Assembly (NCBI GenBank): GCA_024400505.1
Contig: JAKSMP010000022.1
Span: forward strand, 1 to 36,719
DNA length: 36,719 nucleotides
Source of the DNA: Bacteroidales bacterium
GTDB taxonomy: Bacteria > Bacteroidota > Bacteroidia > Bacteroidales > P3
Reading direction: 5' to 3'
The translations under genes were made by a program, and so were the position numbers. Of this stretch, positions 20,201-26,306 are shown one piece after another (position 1 is the first letter of the stretch; each line of letters begins with the position of its first letter). The notes below the pieces were generated by a model. The model ran no database searches and was not told where the DNA came from. It saw nothing but the letters and a program-made list of their open reading frames with translations.

Positions 20201-20721
20201 GAGGTGCATGTGTCATAGATGAAATCCACATCGCCATTCTCGTGGAGACACACTTGGAAAGAGCAAGTAACGCTCTCGCCATAGGGGCGCACATGATCAT
20301 ACTCAACGATCACAACGCGGCTGGGAGCATAGCCCTGAACCTCGTAATAGACCTGGCCGCCACCTGAAGTAGCATCGAGGTCGAAATCCATGCCCAACGG
20401 AGAGATAATGGACATACCACTGGTGTGGGGATCAAAACCCGACGCAGCAGGATTGGCTGAGCCAATGCCAATTTGTCCGTTGGACGAGACCATGATACTA
20501 CTACAAGTATCTTGGCCCAAGATGAAATCGAAAGGCAATGGGAGAGACTCGGATACATCATCTCCTTGAAGGGAGGTGAGCTGAGTACCCGAAGCAGCTA
20601 TAGATGAATAGCCACCCATTGATGAGCTGAAAGCGTAGTCACTTACATACACTTGAGCTCGGGACACAAACGGCAAAAGCATTGCCGCTAGAATCAAGAA
20701 AAAGCGTATTGACTTATCCAT
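14230..20721 (-). CDS. Secreted CUB/FN3/MAM-like surface protein with T9SS sorting domain
   Basis: This complete 2163-residue protein has a signal peptide (residues 1-22, cleavage after SRAQ). Its domains run: N-terminal beta domain (about 25-230), FN3, a CUB domain (about 338-441, with CDHLYIYDGAS and LTIRFTSD), FN3, a Cys-containing beta domain (about 545-725, SSWGNTFCQSIYT), then alternating FN3 and MAM-like jelly rolls, and three final FN3 domains. The last 80 residues are a T9SS type A domain: LFPNPTSGDVELSL, VTVVDLAGR-like segment, QGAYYVRVVS, KKLIVR. T9SS carries such proteins across the outer membrane and usually attaches or releases them after cleavage of this domain. Domain order and many motifs match the giant gene at 1-8542, so the two are probably paralogues. 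CUB, FN3 and MAM-like folds suggest binding to glycans or proteins; no catalytic domain is apparent. Confidence 0.93.
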   Translation of the reverse strand: MDKSIRFFLILAAMLLPFVSRAQVYVSDYAFSSSMGGYSSIAASGTQLTSLQGDDVSESLPLPFDFILGQDTCSSIMVSSNGQIGIGSANPAASGFDPHTSGMSIISPLGMDFDLDATSGGGQVYYEVQGYAPSRVVIVEYDHVRPYGESVTCSFQVCLHENGDVDFIYDTCTSSSNAQAYVFLGEQTGNHVLSAAGPWSSLVPSMVASPLSLGGTNVPAPGLTVSFLRIENYCLRPIDFTCTSFSQPDSVAFVWTPAMGTGSWELRFDTVGTPIDSMLHIEFVSDTFYVCTSMLAGGVYDVYLRTDCGTEFSGWEGPIQVTPGAYNLPTTGSYSIHACGGMIYDDGGPAGNYSHNANATLVIYPSSPDSIVLISGILNTESCCDHLYIYDGASASGALLYQGQGTSQIVPTIRSASGPLTIRFTSDGSVNNAGFELSVSCVAAPTCRYINAVEVSNVMGASALFSWDLVGANSYPAYYVVTLRNDDASEPLFIDTTSQLSYFFSGLNPTTHYTAYVCSICGTDTIAGDSASFFTRCLAGGVTPQSGNGTSLTTSVPVNSSWGNTFCQSIYTPADLNAMGLTAGPINGITYTWNTAGSYEKELVIHMGQTSVNSFSGYSPIASCLTEYYRGPRHTTDVGTIEYYFNTPFIWDGVSNVVVTSFVNQPAGASHSSSGFYAYSTSCGTNRTTWAYKDGTAYTTSNYTTNYSSTGVSTYRPNISFIRPCDTTATCAMPNVVVTQVLSDSVSIMWAPGFNETSWDLDYRMDSDTLWISAATGITDRAFTFAELIPMRTYYFRVTPDCGGDSIAAIVQATTSCVPLTDLPFSEDFENFVAASTSGSPITSCWHRGSNYTSSSYPYLSSSYASSGSKSMYMYAPGSSYYSYLALPAMADSLNTLSVSFSLYATSANRTLEVGAMTNPEDYSTFTSLATITTTATSRWDRYEVPLTAYTGQGQYIALAVSGSNYLYLDDLLVEHTSACPRPTDVTFSTITPTSATVHWVDTAASSFEIEYGPSGFNRGEGVSLFVLNEDSVSLYGLAHSSRYDVYVRAFCSVFDTSNWSFVQSFSTLCSAIDSLPYTEDFMSWGAGTGVRPDCWTCGGYSSYPYIQNVTNDQGSVTDRHLYFYSYSTTPTYASLPEVDSLSYPIETLHVYFDAWAPATTSTSYTHQVIVGVCSTPGDLSTFIPADTIQVTSTPTTYEASFASLVGAGRYITFVSTLGTSATGATIYYNTFNISRVVVDLLPSCQSPNRLSARNIATTSATLTWADREYPIAYQVEYGPAGFVRGTGTLLTTTSNPLVVTGLQPATPYEFIVRNICSESDTSEWAVASCQFSTMQVPATVPYFYDFETSNEWTNWQTNTNYPSINWYRDTAAGNGTNGFDATGRYSMFISADTGRTNSTNYNQIVNAAAYRDIDFGAADTAVRITFRAKAGGTTTAGYDGLAVFMVDSDAPVVASNQGITSPWGSIQEISYMAIVHVNTNWNTYTYTIDSIGGVHRLVFFWFNQATGTEAVVGQPGAVDDISIDYVQCPAPTNLRVARLGNVFADVAWFGDPNANYRVICRNQGTIVSNQTTTTNSIHLSDLDPDTRYTIQVRRVCSSEDSSRISDAFSFNTLACNGGTIDSLASSNSLTNVNLPVSNYYRYSYSQQIIPGSEIHGSGQLVALSFKYAHTAANSAKTSCSIYVAHTTLSSFSSVSDFVDPATFQLVYTGSLSCTQGWNRINFNYPFEYDGHSNLVIAVDDNSGSYNGDAYRFQVDQTNDITAISYYSDSDNPDASSATALSQFSGSRTSLSMRNQLKFEFCPANSCPNPILRAPIIRPASVTLRWYNTGERYQLSYRREATSSWIVNNITLTDTFFVIDNAYPNTEYVYRVRQYCDSADISNYALGTFNPSDVPCLSPMGLRLTEVTNKKATLYWNPEENNISYRLHVFNTAYDKVVNAYGAHASVNNLSAATTYYAAVQATCQNFDDPSEWSDTISFTTDFCPDVTDLTYSDLQGNSVVLDWVEGGRAEEWEVSWGPHGFNLGEGFSIFTDHHPYRLDQLCGETDYDIYVRAKCGDNFMSEHWSNAVRVVTPYSAIHSATDDFRVQLFPNPTSGDVELSLPSADGTVTITVVDLAGRTVITHQMPAGTEHVVLPTSQLSQGAYYVRVVSPSINTVKKLIVR

Positions 20722-20758
20722 ATTGTTAATAATTAATTATTAATTTAATTTGAATGTG

Positions 20759-20766
20759 CAAAGATA
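20759..20766 (-). promoter_or_regulatory. -7 element for the 2163-residue surface protein gene
   Basis: The minus strand reads TATCTTTG followed by CA, a consensus -7 box, about 40 nt upstream of the ATG at 20721. I see no clear -33 TTTG at the expected distance. Confidence 0.5.
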
Positions 20767-20799
20767 CAAATTTTTTTTTATTATATCACTATTTTTTAC

Positions 20800-20807
20800 T
20801 AAATTTG
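20800..20807 (+). promoter_or_regulatory. -7 element for the C25 peptidase transcription unit
   Basis: TAAATTTG followed by C matches the -7 consensus and would place the transcript start near 20811, about 23 nt before the ATG at 20834. The -33 region is T-rich but not a clean TTTG. It is back to back with the minus-strand box at 20759-20766. Confidence 0.5.
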
Positions 20808-20833
20808 CATCTTATTAAAAATAATAAGCGAGC

Positions 20834-23644
20834 ATGGCTACTGAGAACACTAAGAGGAAATTTGGCCTATTACTACTGGCGCTATTTGTAGTATGTGGTA
20901 ACTGCCTGGCACAAACCACCATCACAAAATCTGGCACCGCGGTTGAGCCTGCACACCGAATTTGGAACAATCCACAAAGATTGACCAAAAGTCCGAGCCC
21001 TTTGTGGGATGCCAGCGCAGGCACATATCTAATCGTGACACCCACAGACTTAATGCCATTGCTGAAAACGTTTATCAATTGGAAAAGCCAACAAGGGTTC
21101 AACGTAGAAACGATGATAATGGAAACAAGCGAAGGCGACAGCATAAGACAAAAGCTTATCGCACGATACCACTCTTCTACACCACTGACTCCTGCCCAAA
21201 AATATGTGTTGTTGATAGGCGATGTGGACAAGCTGGAGGCCATAACGGGCAAGCACAAGCCTAGTGGACTGAATACTCACCGAACCGACTTGTACTACGG
21301 AGAATACACGGGCGACTATATTCCAGAGGCTTTGGTAGGTCGATTGGCGGTACGGGATTCGACTGAGCTAAAAATTGAACTGGAGAAAATTATCAGTTAT
21401 GAGAAAGGACTTTTTGCCCGAAGCAAAAATATATTGCTGGCCGCAGGGCATGAGCAACGAAGCTCGGCACCAATATCCACCAACGGGCAGGTGAATTATC
21501 TTTCCAAAATGATGGCAGACTCGATAGAGCGAGCAGACACCATTTGTTTCAGAAATATCGAAGGCGACACCTGTGCTGACTCACTAAGAGCAGCTCTGGG
21601 GACAGCACTGAGCCTGGTGAACTACACCGGGCACTGCTTGAGAACTGGATGGAACAACCCGAGTGTGACACAAGCCACATTTGACTCTATAAGCAATCCT
21701 ATCCCCACTGTATTTGTGAACAATTGCTGCCTATCAAACGCCTTCAATGGGGATTGTTTCGGCGAGCAACTGATGCGCATGCCGATTGGAGGTGCGGTGG
21801 CCTCCTTGGGAGCCACCAATGAAACCCTTTGGGATGAGGATTATTATTGGGCCATTGGTGCAAAATACCCACTTACTATAAACCCCACATACGATGACGA
21901 TACACCAGGAGCATTCGACCAATTGTGGCAGGGCGGGCAATATGACTATGATAACGTATCCATCGGAGCACTGAACTATGCCGGTTGCAGCGCAGTGAGT
22001 ATGGCAGGGTCGCCCTATGATGCATTCTATTGGGAGATATACAATCTGCTTGGCGACCCGTCAATGACTCTATTTTTGGACGCGCCCGACACGCTGTTCA
22101 TATCCATGGCAGACACCATTTATGCTGGCGCTTCAACAATACGAGTCAACACCCTCCCCTATGCCAGAGTGTCCGCCACACAGGATGAACGGTTGCGGGG
22201 AACAGCCTTGGCAGATGCCACGGGCCTGGCCGAGGTTCATCTCAAGCAAATGCTGATGGGCGACAGCATAACACTCACAGCATATCGACCTGGCGATATT
22301 TACGCCCAGAGGGTAATTCCAATTGAAGTGCCAACGGGAGGAATGATTGCCGCTGAGGTGGCTGTGAATAACTCGGGCAGCAGCATCACATTCTTTTTAC
22401 ATCACGTTGGGAATACAGTCCCATTGGGAGAGAAATTATTTTTCTACCAAGACTCATTAGATATTAGCCTGGGCGCACAAATGCGCAGAAGTATAAGTTA
22501 TGATATCCCCCACTTGGCCAATGGTGAATGTGACACGCTAAGTATTGACACGTTGCACCTAGAATGGGGTAAATACCCCTATTTGGCAGCACACCTGGCT
22601 ATGATTCACCAAGGAGACACTTATGCCGTACAGCCCATCATGGCACCACTAATGGACAAGAGTCCTAAGCTGCAACAATTGAGGATTGGCGACAACACCA
22701 AAAATTTGAAACCTGCTGAGCCTTTTGTATTGGAAGTGACATTGAGCAACGAGGCAGATTCCGTATGCTCAGCTATTAGCAACCCGACAACCGATAATCA
22801 GGTCACTTACCTTCTTCCGATAGTGGCAAGTGATAGTCCAATAGGCACTCAAATAGACTTCAGCCCACATTTAGGGAAATGGAGCAAAGATTACTCGGGC
22901 TGGATTATCCACCACCAAGCCATAGAGGATTGGGAAAGCGGTGATTGGACAAACTATCCCTGGGGAACAGGCGATGCCTGGCCATGGATGATGGACAACA
23001 CAAAAGCGCATACAGGACTATTCTCTGTGCGATCCCACCCTATCCACGACAACCAGAGATCAATCTTAACCCTCTCCATTACTACGCTGACAGATGATTC
23101 AATCAGTTTCTATCTCCAAGTGGACAGCCAATCGGGTGACTGGTTGTATTTCTATGTGGACGGTATCAATAGAGGGCGATGGAATGGGGGAACTGATTGG
23201 ATGAGATATGCAAGACTGATACCCGCTGGCAAACATTTGCTACAATGGGTATATCAAAAAGACGCTTCGGGAGCAGCATCAGACGATTGCGCAAGAATTG
23301 ACGACATTCGACTGCCACTGGCATGGTGGGACAGGCCATGCGGAGCCAACGTAATAGATTCTAGTAATACTGTAGGCGTGGCAACGATTGACCCCACGCC
23401 AATAGCACTAGATATACACCCTGTGCCCGCACGGGAAAAGATAATTATCACGAGTGAACCTGATAATAAAAACAGATGGATAACCATTTACGACAATTAC
23501 GGAAGGTGCTTGGAAAAAATAATATTTCCCAAAAATTGCCAGTCCATACAATATTCCACCTCAAATCTACGTTTAGGAATATATACTGTGACTTTGAAAT
23601 CCGATTATGGGTGTAAAAGTCAGAAAATAATAGTGACACGATAA
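20834..23644 (+). CDS. Gingipain-family (C25) cysteine peptidase-like T9SS cargo protein
   Basis: The 936-residue protein has a signal peptide (about 1-27) and a C25 domain at about 60-420. Family landmarks are visible: YLIVTP (65-70), LLIGDVD (126-132), DLYYGEYTGDYIPEALVGRL (152-171), and the active-site region NYTGH (His267) followed by NNCC (Cys298/Cys299). In most relatives the His is followed by Gly; here it is Cys268. A central beta-rich part follows, with an EDWESGDWTNYPW segment resembling MAM-like/choice-of-anchor domains. The tail is a T9SS type A domain: DIHPVPAREKIII, ITIYDNYGRCLEK, LGIYTVTLKSD. The protein is probably secreted or surface-attached and proteolytic. It lacks the porV partner expected beside the T9SS sortase PorU, so a cargo role fits better. 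DUF4271 starts 7 nt downstream. Confidence 0.88.
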   Translation: MATENTKRKFGLLLLALFVVCGNCLAQTTITKSGTAVEPAHRIWNNPQRLTKSPSPLWDASAGTYLIVTPTDLMPLLKTFINWKSQQGFNVETMIMETSEGDSIRQKLIARYHSSTPLTPAQKYVLLIGDVDKLEAITGKHKPSGLNTHRTDLYYGEYTGDYIPEALVGRLAVRDSTELKIELEKIISYEKGLFARSKNILLAAGHEQRSSAPISTNGQVNYLSKMMADSIERADTICFRNIEGDTCADSLRAALGTALSLVNYTGHCLRTGWNNPSVTQATFDSISNPIPTVFVNNCCLSNAFNGDCFGEQLMRMPIGGAVASLGATNETLWDEDYYWAIGAKYPLTINPTYDDDTPGAFDQLWQGGQYDYDNVSIGALNYAGCSAVSMAGSPYDAFYWEIYNLLGDPSMTLFLDAPDTLFISMADTIYAGASTIRVNTLPYARVSATQDERLRGTALADATGLAEVHLKQMLMGDSITLTAYRPGDIYAQRVIPIEVPTGGMIAAEVAVNNSGSSITFFLHHVGNTVPLGEKLFFYQDSLDISLGAQMRRSISYDIPHLANGECDTLSIDTLHLEWGKYPYLAAHLAMIHQGDTYAVQPIMAPLMDKSPKLQQLRIGDNTKNLKPAEPFVLEVTLSNEADSVCSAISNPTTDNQVTYLLPIVASDSPIGTQIDFSPHLGKWSKDYSGWIIHHQAIEDWESGDWTNYPWGTGDAWPWMMDNTKAHTGLFSVRSHPIHDNQRSILTLSITTLTDDSISFYLQVDSQSGDWLYFYVDGINRGRWNGGTDWMRYARLIPAGKHLLQWVYQKDASGAASDDCARIDDIRLPLAWWDRPCGANVIDSSNTVGVATIDPTPIALDIHPVPAREKIIITSEPDNKNRWITIYDNYGRCLEKIIFPKNCQSIQYSTSNLRLGIYTVTLKSDYGCKSQKIIVTR

Positions 23645-23651
23645 GCAAGTT

Positions 23652-24479
23652 ATGATACAGACCGACAGTCTTCTTCCATACACACCTCCGGCCGACACGG
23701 CTCAGTCCCACGAAGGTTATCTCTGCGTGTATGATTCGCTCTTTACCCCATTGGAACAAGCCGAACCGGTTATTCGCAAAAGCCTCTTCACCCACCATCA
23801 ATTGCAAGTGAAAACCAGCCACGAGATTACCATCAACAGAACCCATGCCCCGGGATGGATGCTAGGGTTGATTGCGATATCCATTCTTTTGGTTTGCATA
23901 TTCTTGCGCAACAAGCAAATCAGGCTTATAAACCTGGTGCAAGCTGCGCTGGACCACCGAGCACTGGACCGACTGCTGAGAGACACAAACCTCACCCACC
24001 CTATGGATTTATCACCTGTGGCCCTCATTGCTTTGCTCCCACTATCGCTGATTGGATACCACTGCCTGCTTTCTCACTCTAGCAACCCACTCTATGACAT
24101 TCTCCATTATTTATTATTCCTGCTATTGGTAATAGTCATATACTTTACCCGAAACGGACTATTACGGCTATTGGGCGGAGCATTCTACAATTCCGAATCC
24201 GTGGGCGTGTATATAGCCAATAACTATATCTACCATTTCCTATATGGCATTGTGGCTACAGCGATGGCGTTCTTTGTGTGCTATACAGGCGATGCTAGCA
24301 ATACCTTTGCCGTTATCTTCTGCGGAATTATCGGTGTTTTGCTTCTCTTCAGGTTTTTCAAAGGAATGCAAATAATTTTAACACTTTCAAAATCTTCAAA
24401 ATTGTTTTTATTTTACTATCTTTGCATCCTCGAAATTGTGCCAATGGCAATCGTTGCAAAGATTGCAATTTCGTATTAG
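23652..24479 (+). CDS. DUF4271 integral membrane protein
   Basis: This 275-residue protein has a hydrophilic, probably non-membrane N-terminus (1-65) followed by about six membrane segments (near 68-86, 121-140, 150-168, 193-211, 217-234 and 251-270). The C-terminal signature, LFLFYYLCILEIVP (251-264) followed by a Lys near 270, is characteristic of the DUF4271 family of Bacteroidota. Its function is unknown. Its position directly before hemD and rnpA is, from memory, a common Bacteroidales arrangement. It starts 7 nt after the C25 peptidase gene, so the two are probably cotranscribed here. The last 60 bases contain a second -7 element that could drive hemD separately. Confidence 0.85.
   Translation: MIQTDSLLPYTPPADTAQSHEGYLCVYDSLFTPLEQAEPVIRKSLFTHHQLQVKTSHEITINRTHAPGWMLGLIAISILLVCIFLRNKQIRLINLVQAALDHRALDRLLRDTNLTHPMDLSPVALIALLPLSLIGYHCLLSHSSNPLYDILHYLLFLLLVIVIYFTRNGLLRLLGGAFYNSESVGVYIANNYIYHFLYGIVATAMAFFVCYTGDASNTFAVIFCGIIGVLLLFRFFKGMQIILTLSKSSKLFLFYYLCILEIVPMAIVAKIAISY
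24417..24424 (+). promoter_or_regulatory. Possible internal -7 element ahead of hemD
   Basis: TATCTTTG followed by CATCC matches the -7 consensus inside the 3' end of the DUF4271 gene. The start would be about 83 nt before the hemD ATG. There is no clean -33 box at the normal spacing. Confidence 0.4.
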
Positions 24480-24510
24480 TTAGTAAATTGTGGAAAAGAA
24501 AAACAGTTTC

Positions 24511-25503
24511 ATGAAAGTCAAAAAAATCCTCATTTCGCAGCCCGAACCGGCAGATTTGGAGAAATCTCCCTACAAAAACCTGATTACAAACCACGGTGTT
24601 GACATTACTTTTTACAAATTTTTTGAGGTAGTTGGACTTACCGCTTCCGAATTCCGCAAAACACGCATCCACCTTACTGAATATACTGCTGTAATTTTCA
24701 ACAGCAAGAATTCTATTGACCACTTTTTCCGTTTGGCCAAAGAGTTGCGCGAGGTGATTCCTGACACAATGAAATATTTCTGTTCATCTGAGGCAATCGC
24801 TCTCTATCTGCAGAATTATATACAATACAGAAAACGTAAGATTTTCTTCGGAAATCAATATTTTAGCGATCTCGTTGAAATATTGGGAAAGCATCGTGAC
24901 GAAAAGTTCTTATTCCCCTGCTCCGATGAGAAACAGACTGAATATACGAAACTATTAGATAAATCTAAATTCAAATACACCAAAGCCACGATGTACACCT
25001 CGGTACCTCGAGACTTAAAACAATTCGACCTCACCAAGTTTGACCTCGTGTGCTTGTTCTCCCCTATTGGAGTAAGATCACTGATCAAAAATTTTCCTGA
25101 TGTGGCCAAAATGGGTGTAAATATTGCAGCCTTTGGTACCTCAACTCACGCCGCCCTTAAGGCAGCAGGTATAAAGCTCACCGTGGCTGCACCCACCAAA
25201 ACATCGCCTTCGATGGCTATGGCTGTGGAGAACTACATTACTGGCAAAGGACAAGACGACCAGGTAATCACTCGTCCCAACGCTAAAAAAGAGACACACA
25301 CAACCCGCGGCACATCTACTACTTCCTCAACAACGACGCGCAAACCCAAATCAGTTTTTGCCAACAAAGCCAAATACAAACAGCTCCAAGAAGAGCGTAA
25401 AGCTCAAGCAGCAGCACGCCGTGCAGAACGTCAGGCTGCAAAGGAAGCTAAAGCAGCGGCTGAGGCTAAAGCAGCGGCTGAACTGAATCAAAAAGCAGAA
25501 TAA
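24511..25503 (+). CDS. hemD: Uroporphyrinogen-III synthase family protein (HemD) with Ala/Lys-rich tail
   Basis: HemD closes hydroxymethylbilane into uroporphyrinogen III in tetrapyrrole synthesis. The protein starts MKVKKILISQPEP, the usual opening for Bacteroidetes HemD. I therefore prefer the ATG at 24511 (330 residues) to the GTG at 24490. The catalytic domain covers about 1-245, with the duplicated fold implied by AVIFNSKNSIDHFF (about 68-81), KYTKATMYTSVPRD (about 151-164) and FSPIGVRSLI (about 182-191). A low-complexity tail of about 75 residues follows: Thr/Ser-rich, then charged and Ala-rich, likely helical, ending in a duplicated AKAAAE unit. The tail is not needed for catalysis in ordinary HemD. 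rnpA begins 22 nt downstream. Confidence 0.88.
   Translation: MKVKKILISQPEPADLEKSPYKNLITNHGVDITFYKFFEVVGLTASEFRKTRIHLTEYTAVIFNSKNSIDHFFRLAKELREVIPDTMKYFCSSEAIALYLQNYIQYRKRKIFFGNQYFSDLVEILGKHRDEKFLFPCSDEKQTEYTKLLDKSKFKYTKATMYTSVPRDLKQFDLTKFDLVCLFSPIGVRSLIKNFPDVAKMGVNIAAFGTSTHAALKAAGIKLTVAAPTKTSPSMAMAVENYITGKGQDDQVITRPNAKKETHTTRGTSTTSSTTTRKPKSVFANKAKYKQLQEERKAQAAARRAERQAAKEAKAAAEAKAAAELNQKAE
25447..25482 (+). repeat. 18-bp tandem duplication in the hemD tail
   Basis: GCTAAAGCAGCGGCTGAG (25447-25464) is followed at once by the same sequence with one change at its last base (25465-25482). It encodes two copies of AKAAAE. Confidence 0.85.
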
Positions 25504-25524
25504 TACTTATACCATAAAGCCACC

Positions 25525-25944
25525 GTGTACTCGTTTCCCAAACAAGAGCATCTCTGTAGCAAGAAACTCCTTGACGAGCTCTTCAATCGCGGCCATCGTT
25601 TTATGGTATTCCCTTATAGCGTTCATTGGGCATTATGTCAAGCAGATGAGCTACCACCTCAAGTGGTAGCTCAAGTGCTTATTGCCACTTCCAAAAAAAA
25701 GTTTCATCATGCTGTGGACCGCAATCATGTGAAACGTCTCACCCGTGAATGTTACCGCCTTCACAAACCAGAATTAATTCATTATCTTCAAGACAATGGC
25801 CACAAACTACTCTTGGCGATCAACTACATACACCCACAGGTATTTAACTACTCGACGCTCTATCGCAAATTTGACAAACTAATCCCTCAGCTGATTAGAG
25901 AGATAGACAAAACCATCTCGAAAAACGCCTCATGCACCCAATAG
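25525..25944 (+). CDS. rnpA: Ribonuclease P protein component
   Basis: RnpA is the small basic protein that binds RNase P RNA and helps it mature tRNA 5' ends. The 139-residue product shows the family core, [20 protein letters not shown] (56-75), the RNA-binding RNR-type motif. The N-terminal [17 protein letters not shown] stretch also matches the family. This supports the GTG at 25525 as start, because the next Met lies inside the conserved domain. The gene overlaps the start of yidD by 13 bases, the classic rnpA-yidD arrangement. Confidence 0.95.
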   Translation: MYSFPKQEHLCSKKLLDELFNRGHRFMVFPYSVHWALCQADELPPQVVAQVLIATSKKKFHHAVDRNHVKRLTRECYRLHKPELIHYLQDNGHKLLLAINYIHPQVFNYSTLYRKFDKLIPQLIREIDKTISKNASCTQ

Positions 25945-26216
25945 TACGCTGCTGGCAGTGGCTATGTCATGGGATCTATACTGCCTGGAAATTGTTTAGC
26001 AAATTATTAGCTCGATTGATGTTGGGCCTAATATGGATTTACCGCAATTGCATTTCCCCTTTTACCCCACCTGCATGCAGATATACTCCTACATGCTCTC
26101 AATACGCTGTTGAAGCGATTCGTAAGTATGGGCCTTTTAAAGGTGGTTGGTTGGCATTTAAGCGCATTCTACGATGCAATCCATGGGGAGGATCGGGGCA
26201 TGACCCAGTACCCTAA
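25932..26216 (+). CDS. yidD: Membrane protein insertion efficiency factor YidD
   Basis: YidD is a small protein at the inner membrane that helps YidC insert membrane proteins. The signature is complete: [11 protein letters not shown] (49-59), [15 protein letters not shown] (65-79) and [14 protein letters not shown] (81-94). With the ATG at 25932 it has 94 residues and overlaps rnpA. A shorter start at Met30 ([11 protein letters not shown]) would give a more typical family length, so the first 29 residues are uncertain. Confidence 0.93.
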   Translation: MHPIVRCWQWLCHGIYTAWKLFSKLLARLMLGLIWIYRNCISPFTPPACRYTPTCSQYAVEAIRKYGPFKGGWLAFKRILRCNPWGGSGHDPVP

Positions 26217-26260
26217 AACAAATTGACAAATTCAATGATAGGGTCACTCTCTACAAAATA

Positions 26261-26289
26261 AAAATAGGCCGCCTAAGGCGGCCTATTTT
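26261..26289. terminator. Bidirectional terminator between convergent operons
   Basis: A perfect 13-bp inverted repeat (26261-26273 with 26277-26289, loop TAA) has AAAA on one side and TTTT on the other. It can serve the yidD end on the plus strand and the repeat-protein gene (stop at 26307) on the minus strand. Confidence 0.92.
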
Positions 26290-26306
26290 ATAATATACGG
26301 TAAATA

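Noticed and set aside
20834-23644. Assignment as the T9SS sortase PorU
   Set aside because: The protein is shorter than I recall for PorU, has an ordinary type A sorting tail and has no porV neighbour. A cargo peptidase fits better.
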